NCBI GenBank assembly: GCA_964626415.1
Contig: CAZVFH010000003.1
Coordinates: forward strand, 1-55,252
Source: CAZVFH01 sp964626415
Lineage (GTDB): Bacteria > Patescibacteriota > UBA1384 > XYA2-FULL-43-10 > CAINNR01
Length of the DNA stretch: 55,252 nucleotides
Direction: 5' to 3'
The position numbers and the translations under genes were made by a program. A model generated the notes under the pieces. It saw only the letters and a program-made list of their open reading frames with translations, ran no database searches and was not told the origin of the DNA. This document shows positions 23,422 through 33,000 of this stretch, one piece after another. Every line of letters begins with the position of its first letter. Position 1 is the first letter of the stretch.

Positions 23422-23988
23422 ATGTATGTTCCAAGGAATCCGCTAGGATATAAAAAACTTTTGACATGGCCCGCCTGCATCAGCTGTGCTGAAAGCATTG
23501 CGGGCAGGAGACAGGCGAATAAGATTTTCGTGTTAACGGAGGAGTTTGTGAAATCGTTATCAAAATTTCATCCGCAGACGCGCCAAAGAACGATGGATAC
23601 TGCTGATCATATGTTGCGGTCGACGCAGTCGGTTGTTCGGAATATTGAAGAAGGTTTTTCACGAGCGACGACCAAGGAATATGTAACTTTTTTGGGATTT
23701 TCCAAAGGATCTTTGGAAGAATTATTAAATGATTTTGAATACTGCCGGCGGAGTAATCTCGGCGATGAGAAGATTTCCGATCAAGCGATTTTTCTCTGCA
23801 AAGGCGAGGGGAAGATGCTTCACAACCAGATAGAATCACTCGAACGAAAGCGATTTTCTGATGGTACAACTTCAGTAAATGAGAAAATAGCAAATCATTG
23901 GCAGAAAGAATCACAAAGAAAAAAAGAATTCGATAAGTATTTAAGAGAGTTTATGGGAGATAAGGGGAAGAAGGAAGAAGAAAATTAA
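23422..23988 (+). CDS. four-helix-bundle protein, S23 / 23S rRNA intervening-sequence family
   Basis: The 188-aa protein matches the four-helix-bundle family first seen in 23S rRNA intervening sequences: EEFVKSLSKFHPQTRQ, MLRSTQSVVRNIEEGFSRA, EYVTFLGFSKGSLEEL and a C-terminal helix. Function is unknown. About 15 residues (near 17-31, PACISCAESIAG type) interrupt the first helix just where the family reads a Trp followed by Ala-Asn. They are encoded by a CCCGCCTGC...GCGGGCAGG palindrome. The last 30 residues are very rich in Lys/Glu/Arg. Confidence 0.82.
   Translation: MYVPRNPLGYKKLLTWPACISCAESIAGRRQANKIFVLTEEFVKSLSKFHPQTRQRTMDTADHMLRSTQSVVRNIEEGFSRATTKEYVTFLGFSKGSLEELLNDFEYCRRSNLGDEKISDQAIFLCKGEGKMLHNQIESLERKRFSDGTTSVNEKIANHWQKESQRKKEFDKYLREFMGDKGKKEEEN
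23470..23515. repeat. in-frame palindromic insert in the S23-type gene
   Basis: CCCGCCTGCATCAGCTG and GCATTGCGGGCAGG form an imperfect hairpin of 45 bases, a multiple of three. The same kind of insert (CTGCCGGCAGG) is in dnaG. Confidence 0.6.
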
Positions 23989-24002
23989 TGGAGGGATTTT
24001 AG

Positions 24003-24112
24003 GGGAGGTAAAGGGGAAGGATAAGGACAAGGGAAAAGGGGAAATTAGGGGAGCTTAAGGGGATCGTTCTAACTCTGAAACCCTTAACATCCCCTAAATT
24101 CCCTTAAACAAA
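24003..24112. repeat. AAGGGGA/TCCCCTT palindromic repeat
   Basis: AAGGGGAAATTAGGGGAGC and TTAAGGGG at the left pair with CCCTTAACATCCCCTAAATT and CCCTTA at the right. The element fills the gap between the S23-type gene and recX. Confidence 0.7.
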
Positions 24113-24113
24113 A

Positions 24114-24560
24114 ATGAAAAAATTAAAACCGCTTGAATATGCGCTTTGGCTTTTGGGGAAGCAAGATCGAAGTATTGGTGAAATGGAGGAGAAGCTTCGT
24201 CGAAGGGAGTGTTCAAAAGAAGAAATTTCCAAAACGCTTGATTTTCTAATTTCCAACAAATTTTTAGATGATCAGAAGTTTGCCGAAAATTTTGTCCGTT
24301 TCAAAAAATCACTAAAGCCAGTCGGAAAATATTATCTTCGGAGTAAATTATTAGCAAAAAGAGTTCCAAATGAAATTATCGAGAAAGTCCTTTTAGAAAA
24401 TTCTGATGAACTTTCAGAGATTTCCAAAGCTGCTAATCATTTTTTTGCCGAAAACAAAAAAATCCCGAAGGAAAAAATCTACCAAAAACTCGTTCGCCAC
24501 CTTCTCTCGCGTGGTTTTGAATGGGAAAAAGTCAGGGAGGTTGTTTCGGGGAAAATGTGA
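24114..24560 (+). CDS. recX: regulatory protein RecX
   Basis: The 148-aa protein is a RecX homologue that modulates RecA filaments. The family's three-helix repeats are visible: YALWLLGKQDRSIGEMEEKL with RREC and EEISKTLDFLISNKFLDDQKFA, then FVRFKKSLKPVGKYYLRSKL and the last repeat ending SRGFEWEKVREVV. Length is typical. It is separated from recA by three unrelated genes and a palindrome, so it is probably transcribed on its own. No Shine-Dalgarno is seen. Confidence 0.88.
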   Translation: MKKLKPLEYALWLLGKQDRSIGEMEEKLRRRECSKEEISKTLDFLISNKFLDDQKFAENFVRFKKSLKPVGKYYLRSKLLAKRVPNEIIEKVLLENSDELSEISKAANHFFAENKKIPKEKIYQKLVRHLLSRGFEWEKVREVVSGKM

Positions 24561-24569
24561 TACAATAAA

Positions 24570-24684
24570 GATAAATCAAAAATCAAAATTCAAAAATCAA
24601 AATGATTGTAAAATTCAAAATTCCAAACCATTTTTCATTTTGAATTGTAATTTTGATCTTTGCAATTTGCATTTTGAATTTTCT
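24570..24684. repeat. AAATCAAAAATC palindromic repeat before ppsA
   Basis: AATCAAAAATCAAAATTC steps at the left face TTTTGAATTG, TTTTGATC and GCATTTTGAATTTT at the right, giving an AT-rich imperfect inverted repeat without a TATAAT-hairpin core. Confidence 0.6.
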
Positions 24685-24694
24685 AGGAGGGGTT

Positions 24695-27025
24695 ATGTTA
24701 AAGAAAAAAACGCCAAAGTTTATTCTCTGGTTTAAAGATGTTGGCAAAGATGATATTGCGTGTGTTGGTGGCAAGGGTGCTAATCTTGGCGAACTTGTCA
24801 GGGCTGGTTTTCCAGTTCCAAACGGCTTCATTGTTACTGCCGACGCTTATTTTTATTTTCTTTTAAAAAGCGGCATCGGTCCGGCGATTTCAAAAGTCCT
24901 GAAAAATTTTGATCCTGAGGATTCAAAAAAGCTAAATTCGTTATCAAAAATTATCAAAAAACAAATTCTTGCGGCAAAAATTCCGAAAGAAATCGAGGAT
25001 CAAGTTCTTGCGAGCTATAAAGAACTCGGCGATGTTCTTGTTGCCGTTCGTTCTTCTGCTACTGCCGAAGATCTGCCGGAGGCGTCATTTGCCGGTCAAC
25101 AGGCGACATATCTAAATATTTCTGGTGGCAAAGAAGTCGTCGAAGCATTAAAGAAATGTTACGCCTCGCTTTTTGAAGCGCGAGCAATTTATTATCGAGC
25201 GACAAATAAATATGATCAGATGAAAGTCGGGCTTGCGGTCCCAATTCAGATGATGGTCCAATCGGAGAAATCCGGCGTAATGTTCACTGTTGATCCGGTC
25301 TCTGGTGATACCGAGAAGTTAATAATTGATGCCGGTTATGGTCTTGGCGAAGCAGTTGTTTCCGGTTCAATTACGCCAGATCGCTACATAATTGAAAAAT
25401 CATCTTTGAAAATTGTCGCAAAAGAGATAAATGAGCAGGAGTGGAAGATTGTCAAAAGCAACTCCGGCGGCGACCGCCATGTTTCAGTTCCGCAAGCGGA
25501 CAGAAAAGACCAAAAACTTTCCGACGCTGAAATTATTGATCTGGCAAAGATTGGCACAAAAATTGAACAACATTATAACTCACCGCAAGATATTGAGTTT
25601 GCGATTGAAAAGGGGAAAATTTATATCGTTCAGTCGAGACCGATCACAACTTTAAAAAATCAAAAATCAAAAATCAAAAATCAAAATGAAGGAACCGAAA
25701 CTATTGAAGAAGACAAGGCAGAAGTTTTGTTACGTGGGGCGGCGGCTTCGATGGGAATGGCAAGGGGACCAGTGAAAGTGATTCATTCTTATGAACAAAT
25801 TGATGAGGTCAAAGATGGTGATGTGCTTGTAACTGAAATGACAACGCCGGATTTTGTTCCGGCGATGAAAAGAGCGGTGGCGATTGTCACTGATACTGGC
25901 GGGAGAACTTGTCATGCAGCGATCGTCAGTCGAGAAATGGGAATTGCTTGCGTCGTTGGCACCGGCACGGCGACATCAAAATTAAAAACTGGTCAAGTTG
26001 TTACCGTTGACGGAGTGAAAGGTCTTGTTTATAAAGGGGCAATAAAAATAGATGGTGGGGGGTCGAAAGTGGGTGTTGGAGTAGAAAGGTCAGTCGGGGC
26101 AGTATTATCAGAGGAGATTCCGATTACCGGCACCAAGGTTTATTTAAATCTTGCTGAACCGGATTCTGCGGAAGAAGCGGCAAAACTCCCAGTCGACGGT
26201 GTCGGATTGCTTCGTGCCGAATTTATTATCGCCGAAATTGGCGAGCATCCAAGAGCGATGATTGCCGATGGCCGTGGCGCCGAGTTTACGGAAAAATTAT
26301 CACAAGGAATCGGCAAAATCGCCGGCGCCTTTTCGCCACGACCGGTAATTTACCGAGCAACCGATTTTAAAACCAACGAATACAAAAACTTAAAAGGCGG
26401 AGAAAAATACGAGGGTGAAGAAGGAAATCCAATGATTGGAATGCGCGGTGCACTGCGCTACATCACCGATCCTGAGGTTTTTAATCTTGAGCTTGAAGCG
26501 ATAAAGGTTGTCCGCAATAAAATGGATTTAACCAATTTACATTTGATGATTCCATTTATTCGCACAGTAGACGAAATGCGTAAAGTTATCGAGCTGGTTT
26601 CTGCTGCCGGATTAAGTCGTGGTCCAGATTTTAAGATTTGGATGATGGTTGAAGTGCCGTCTAATGTTATCCTTCTAGAGAAATTTCTTGATCTTGGGAT
26701 TGATGGTGTTTCGCTTGGAACAAACGATCTAACACAATTAACTTTGGGCGTTGATCGCGACAATCAAAATTTGGCCAAGGTTTTCGACGAGCGTGATGAA
26801 GCAGTCGAGCTCTCGGTTTCCTATGTCGTCAAAACCTGTAGAAAGCGGGGAGTCACCTCATCTGTTTGCGGTCAAGCTCCAAGCATTTTTCCTGAGTTTA
26901 CCGAACTAATGGTAAAAAACGGTGCGACTTCCGTTTCCGTTACCCCCGATGTTGCGATAAAAACAAGAAAAATTATCGCATCAGTTGAAAAACGGCTTCT
27001 TTTGCAGAACATTGTTAACCGATAA
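24695..27025 (+). CDS. ppsA: phosphoenolpyruvate synthase
   Basis: The 776-aa enzyme makes PEP from pyruvate, ATP and water for gluconeogenesis, or the reverse-running step in fermenters. The N-terminal nucleotide-binding domain has ACVGGKGANLGELV and VAVRSSATAEDLPEASFAGQ. The mobile domain has the catalytic His in DTGGRTCHAAIVSREMGI near residue 408. The C-terminal TIM barrel has GVGLLRAEF, GTNDLTQLTLGVDRD and SVCGQAPS. Length is normal. A Lys/Asn/Gln linker near residues 322-336 is encoded by an AAAAATC array. AGGAGG precedes ATG 24695. Confidence 0.95.
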   Translation: MLKKKTPKFILWFKDVGKDDIACVGGKGANLGELVRAGFPVPNGFIVTADAYFYFLLKSGIGPAISKVLKNFDPEDSKKLNSLSKIIKKQILAAKIPKEIEDQVLASYKELGDVLVAVRSSATAEDLPEASFAGQQATYLNISGGKEVVEALKKCYASLFEARAIYYRATNKYDQMKVGLAVPIQMMVQSEKSGVMFTVDPVSGDTEKLIIDAGYGLGEAVVSGSITPDRYIIEKSSLKIVAKEINEQEWKIVKSNSGGDRHVSVPQADRKDQKLSDAEIIDLAKIGTKIEQHYNSPQDIEFAIEKGKIYIVQSRPITTLKNQKSKIKNQNEGTETIEEDKAEVLLRGAAASMGMARGPVKVIHSYEQIDEVKDGDVLVTEMTTPDFVPAMKRAVAIVTDTGGRTCHAAIVSREMGIACVVGTGTATSKLKTGQVVTVDGVKGLVYKGAIKIDGGGSKVGVGVERSVGAVLSEEIPITGTKVYLNLAEPDSAEEAAKLPVDGVGLLRAEFIIAEIGEHPRAMIADGRGAEFTEKLSQGIGKIAGAFSPRPVIYRATDFKTNEYKNLKGGEKYEGEEGNPMIGMRGALRYITDPEVFNLELEAIKVVRNKMDLTNLHLMIPFIRTVDEMRKVIELVSAAGLSRGPDFKIWMMVEVPSNVILLEKFLDLGIDGVSLGTNDLTQLTLGVDRDNQNLAKVFDERDEAVELSVSYVVKTCRKRGVTSSVCGQAPSIFPEFTELMVKNGATSVSVTPDVAIKTRKIIASVEKRLLLQNIVNR
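25650..25690. repeat. in-frame AAAAATC array in ppsA
   Basis: Four copies of an AAAAATC unit encode KNQKSKIKNQ between the nucleotide-binding and mobile domains, a position where a linker can be tolerated. Confidence 0.7.
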
Positions 27026-27052
27026 AAAATTAGATTTTTTTAATAAAAAGGA

Positions 27053-27058
27053 TATAAT
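27053..27058 (+). promoter_or_regulatory. -10 box for the giant secreted protein gene
   Basis: TATAAT lies 16 bases before ATG 27075. The -35 is poor (TAGATT at 27031, spacing 16). Confidence 0.5.
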
Positions 27059-27074
27059 TATTGTAAGTAAGTAG

Positions 27075-30000
27075 ATGAGGGGAATTATAAAATTTAGAAT
27101 CAAAAAGCCAAAATTGGCAGTTTTTGTGGTTGTATCTACAGCCGTAGTTTTGCTGTGGAGAAATATTTTTTCCTTTTTGAAGAGAAGATTTCGATTAGCT
27201 CTATTGTTAACAGAAAATAATAAGCAAGTAAGGGAAATAGTAAAAAGGATTAGACATTTATTTAGAAGATTCGCTCTAAAAGCGGCTGTTCTTTCGGCAC
27301 TAATAGGATTAATTTTTACTCTGACTATTCCACATATCAAGGCCGAATCATCGGCTTGGGATTTTGGCGTCTCTGGCGACTATACTTTTGACAGCAATCT
27401 GATCGAAGTTATATCAAATTCGGGGCGATTGAAAGATCAGCAATATGTGACCGATGCCAACACCGCCGGACTCTGGCATAACGATGAATCCTCTGGGCTT
27501 ACGGCAGACGATGCCTCGGCTAACGCTAATGACGCCACTCTTTGCGCTAACGGTTCGGTATTTTCAACGGGAAAGATCAACAACGCTCTCTCGCTTGACG
27601 GCAACGCTAGTTGCGCCAAAGTCAACGACTCGGCGTCTTTATCAATGTCAAGCGCTCTGACCCAAGAAGCGTTTGTCAAATTTAACAGCGCTTTTGACAA
27701 AACAAGCGGAAATCCTTTTACCGTCACTGACAAAGGGAATTACAAACTGTATTTTGACTCAACTGACGGCAAATTGAAATTTGAGCTTGATCCAAGCACG
27801 GCTAAAAGCTGGACAAAGCAGGGCGAAGGAGTCGGAAACAGCTGGCCGATTCAAAATCCGGGATCGGTTCGATCGCTTGTCGAGTACAGTTCGGCTCTTT
27901 ATGTTGGTTTGGAAGGAGCAGCCGGCGACGCCGAGATCTGGCGCTACAGCGGAAGCGGCACTAGTTGGACGAAAATCGGCGGCGACGGGCTTAACTCCAG
28001 TTGGGGCGATCAGATGTTTGAAAGCGTTACATCCTTGATCGTTAGGGGAACGAATATTCTCGCTGGTCTTGGAAGCACCACTAACGACGCCGAGGTTTGG
28101 AGCTGGAACGGCTCGGCCTGGACTAAAATCGGCGGCGATGGGCTCAACCAAAGCTGGAGTAGTAATGATCGGGTTTTTGCTTTTGCCAACATCGGTTCGA
28201 TCACTTATGCAGCGACCGGTTCAAATGGTGCCGGTGGCGCCAATGTTTATAGCTATGATGGTTCGATTTGGACATGGATCGGCGGCCAAGGGATTAATTC
28301 AAGTTGGGCTGCCACTACCTATGAACAGGCCTACAGCATTACCGCTTCGGCTACGACTTTGTATGTTGGGTTGGGCTTCAATACCGGAGAAGCCGAGGTT
28401 TGGAGCTGGAACGGTTCGTCTTGGACTAAAATTGCTGACGATGGTTTGGGCTTTTCCGCCGGCTACGAGATAGTCGCAAGTTTAGTGTATTCAGGAACTA
28501 CTCTTTATGCTGGGCTTAGCAACAACGCTGGTGATGCTGATGTTTATAGTTGGAATGGTACAACTTGGACACAAATTGGCGGCGACGCCCTTAATTCCAG
28601 CTGGACGGGAAGTTATGAGAGCGTCCAAGGACTAATTATGGTTAATTCGGTACTATACGCCGGTCTTGGAACCAACGCCGACGACGCCGAGGTTTGGAGC
28701 TGGAACGGCTCGGCCTGGACTAAAATCGGCGGCGACACCCTTAATTCCAGCTGGACTTACGGCAAGGAATCTGCTTGGCTCGGGTCGCTCGGCAACGATC
28801 TGATTGTCGGGACGGGAATCGAGTACTATGACTCCGAGGTCTGGCGCTACAGCGGAGGCGCTTGGAGCTGGATCGGTGGCAAGGACTATAATTCATGGGC
28901 GCCGTCTGTTTTAAGCTCGGTTTATTCACTGGCGATTAATGACGGCAAACTCTATGTTGGCTTTGGAGGAACAAATAAACAAGCAGTCGTTTGGCAGTAT
29001 GACGGCGCAAATTGGAGCCATGTCGGTGGCAATGTCAATTCCAGCTGGGATGAGTCAATAGAATATGTCTACTCACTGGCTTCGTACAATGGTAAGGTTT
29101 ATGCCGGACTGGGGAATGGCACCGGAGACGCCGATCTTTGGGAATTTAACGGCACAAATTCTTGGACCAAGGTCGGCGGCGACGCCGTCAATTCTAGCTG
29201 GGCGGCCTCAACTTTTGAAGATGTTCGCACTCTCCTCATTTATAAAGGCGAGATTTATGCCGGGCTGGGTTATAGCTCTAACGACGCCGAGGTTTGGAAA
29301 TATAATGGTTCAAGCTGGACCAAAGTTGGTGGCGATGGCGCTAATTCGAGCTGGAGCAACAATAGCGTCGAGGTAAATTCAATGACTTCCGACGGGCGTT
29401 ATATTTATGCCGGTGTTTCTGGGGATGGCACAAATAATGCCTCGGAAATCTGGCGTTGGGACAACTCAACTTGGACGCAGATCGGCGGCGATAGGATAAA
29501 CTCCAGCTGGGAACAGGGCAATGTGGCGCTGGTCAACTCATCGGCGACTTATGACGGCAACACCTATGTCGGTCTCGGTACATACGCCGGCATGGCAGAG
29601 GTTTGGAAATTTAATGGTTCGGCTTGGTCAATAGTCGGGGGCAACAATATAAACTCTTCTTGGGGGGTCAATACCTATGAAGGAGTTTACAGTTTGGCGG
29701 TCTACGGAACAAATCTCTATGCCGGTTTAGGTAGTGGCACTGATGACGCCGAGGTTTGGAGCTATAACGGTTCAACATGGACAAAAGTTGGTGGTGATGC
29801 CGTCAATTCCAGCTGGGCAGCATCAACTTATGAATATGTTTTTAGCATGGCGGTTTACGGCGCAAATCTTTACGCCGGATTAGGAGCTTCTACCAGCGAC
29901 GCCGAGGTCTGGAGCTGGAATGGCACGGCTTGGACAAAAGTTGGCGGGGATAGCGTCAATTCCAGTTGGGGAGCTGGTTATGAAATGGTTTACAGCTTAG

Positions 30001-33000
30001 CAGTTTTTGGCGCTAATTTATATGCCGGACTAGGGAATAGCACTGACGACGCCGAGGTCTGGAGCTTTAACGGCTCGGCTTGGACTAAAGTTGGTGGCGA
30101 CGGCGTTAATACGAGCTGGACAACCGGCTATGAAGCGGTTTATAGCCTGGCCGCCTCGGCTACTAATCTCTACGCCGGTCTTAGCAGCGACGCCGGCGAC
30201 GCCGAGGTCTGGAGCTTTAACGGCTCGGCTTGGACCAAAATCGGCGGCGACGGCTTAAATTCAAGCTGGGCCGATGCAACCTATGAAGAGGTTGATAGTT
30301 TAGCCGTTTCAGGATCAACTTTGTATGCTGGAATTGGACTCACTGCTGGTGACGGTGAGGTCTGGAGCTTTAACGGCTCGTCTTGGACTAAAATTGGCGG
30401 CGATAGCGTCAATTCGGGCTGGACAACCGGTTATGAATCCGCCAGAACACTGCTGGTTTCCGGCTCAACACTTTTTGCCGGACTGGGGAACACAATCCGT
30501 GACGCCGAGGTTTGGAGTTGGAACGGCTCGGCTTGGACCAAGGTCGGCGGGGATAATCTTAATTCAAGCTGGGGCGAGGCTCTTGAATATGTCTTTTCTT
30601 TGGCAATTTATCTTGGAGATCTCTACGCTGGATTCGGAAATAACGTCGGCGACGCCGAGGTTTGGAAATATAACGGCTCAAGCTGGAGCAAAATTGGCGG
30701 CGATGGTGTCAACTCTAGTTGGGGTGATCTGGAGTATGAGGCCGTTTACAGTTTAGTTGAATATAATGGTTTGCTCTACGCCGGATTGGGAGATTCCGCC
30801 GGCGATGGTGAGCTCTGGAGCTTTAACGGTACGAGCTGGACCCAAATTGGCGGGGATGGCATTAATTCAAGTTGGACAGGAACTTCCTATTACAGGGCTT
30901 ACTCGATGATTACTTATAATGGAAAACTTTATGCTGGTCTTGGTTCAACATCCGCTGGAACCGCCGCCGGAGAACTCTGGTCGTATGGCAATAACACGGT
31001 ACTTAGTTCAACTTCAACCAGCTGGTCTACCGGTTGGTATCATCTTGCCGCCACCTACGACGGCTCGACGGTTAAGCTTTATGTCAACGGGACTCTTGAC
31101 AATTCCGCATCAGCCACCTTAACCCTGTCTGATCTTTCTACCCCGCTTTATATCGGTACCGGTTTAGGGACGAATTCTACTTATTCCACAACCAATAACT
31201 TTATTGGTTTGGTAGACGAAGTGAGGGTATCGAACAGCGCAAGGACGACTTTTGTCACCAGTAAATACTCGACCTCCTCTCCAACTATTCGGCCGACTGC
31301 CACTCTGTCTTCAACCGGTGTTACACAGTGGAGCGGTTTTGCTTCAAATGAAACATTAAATGGTGGCACGATTAAATACCGTCTTTCAAACGACAACGCC
31401 GCCAGTTGGAAATATTGGAACGGCTCAAGCTGGGCAACCTCATCTTCTGTTTCAGAGTCAAACTTGACTGCCGATATTAACTCACAGATTACGACTTTTT
31501 CCGTAACGAGTAACGGTCTTCACTGGCAAGCCATTTTAATCAGCGATGGAGATCAGCTGGTCATTTTGAACAGCGTAACGATCTCTTTTACTATTGACAC
31601 TTCCGCTCCGGATTTACCCTCCACTTTGACAGCTAAAAATGAAACTGGTGGCTTAGTTGATTTAACCACTAATACTTGGTATAAATATCCGACCCCGGCT
31701 TTCTCATGGAATGTTCCCGATGATAATGCCGGACAAGGTGAACTTCCTTCGGGAATCGCCGGATATTATGTTTACTTCGGAACGGACGATACAGCCGACC
31801 CGTTGACCGCTGGAGCGTATCAAACCGGAACCTCATATTCTGCTTCAAATTTAATTACCGGTTCAACTTATTATCTCCTGATTAAAGTTAAGGACAACGC
31901 TTCAAATACAACAACAAATATCTGGTCGCCGTTTATTTACAAATATGATGGCACTGCTCCAACGGTTTCAGAGTTTATCAATGTTTCACCCGTTGGTTGT
32001 TCAATTTCCTCTACCTTCACTTTTACTTGGCTGGCAGGAGCGGACACCGGAGGATCTGGTCTCTCCGGCTATGAATATAAAGTCGGCTCAACAGGAACGG
32101 TCTTGGCAATTAACGATCTGACGGTTACTGTCGCGCCTTATCAGGAAGGAGATAATGTCTTTTACTTAAGAGCGAAAGATGTCGCCGGTAATACCTCTGG
32201 TTGGCAGACAAGCGTTTTCTGCTCAACAGGCGCGGCTCAAATAATTGACGGACCGACGGTTTCTTCCAATCCCTCGACAATTGTTGTAACTTGGATCTCG
32301 ACCAAGGAAACTACCTCCTTTGTCCAAGTTTACGAAGACAATACTTATATCTCTGAACAAGGGCACAATGAATACACCCTATCGCACTCCGTCAGAGTAG
32401 TCGGATTGCAGCCAGAGAGAAATTATCGCTATAAGTTGGTTTGGATTGATTCGACAAATAACATGGGGGAGAGTAATTGGTTCGAAACCAGTACTACCAA
32501 ATCACCCTCCTTCTCGAATGTGACAACCGAGCTTTTAAGTCCGCAGGATATCCTTGTCTCATGGGCAACAAGCAGATCGAGCCAATCAAAGATATTCTTT
32601 GGTGAAAATTCTCCGACTCAAGAAATTGCTATCGACGGTTATTCCACAACCTTCTCTAAAAAATTGACAAATCTAAAGGGCGGCACGACATATCTAATAA
32701 AATTAAAGGCAACAACTGAAGATAATTTTGAATTTCAATCAGATAACTACTCATTTTCTACTCCTCCTCTGCCGTTAATTTCCAGTGTAAGATTCGATGC
32801 GATTTCTGACCGAGCTGGAAGCGCGATGAGGATTACATGGACAACGAATATTGAGACAACTTCTTCCATTTATTTTGGACCTAAGGGAGAAAATAAAAAA
32901 GAAATTTCTTCAAGTGAGTTAAAAATTGAGCATGAAATGGAAATGGTTGACCTTGCTGATTCGACAATATACGAAGTTATTGTTAAGGGAACTGATAAAT

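Noticed and set aside
27795..30990. CRISPR array or DNA-level satellite.
   Set aside because: The repeats are about 150 bp, lie in one long reading frame and encode a regular protein blade. No CRISPR-like short repeats with unique spacers were seen anywhere in the window.
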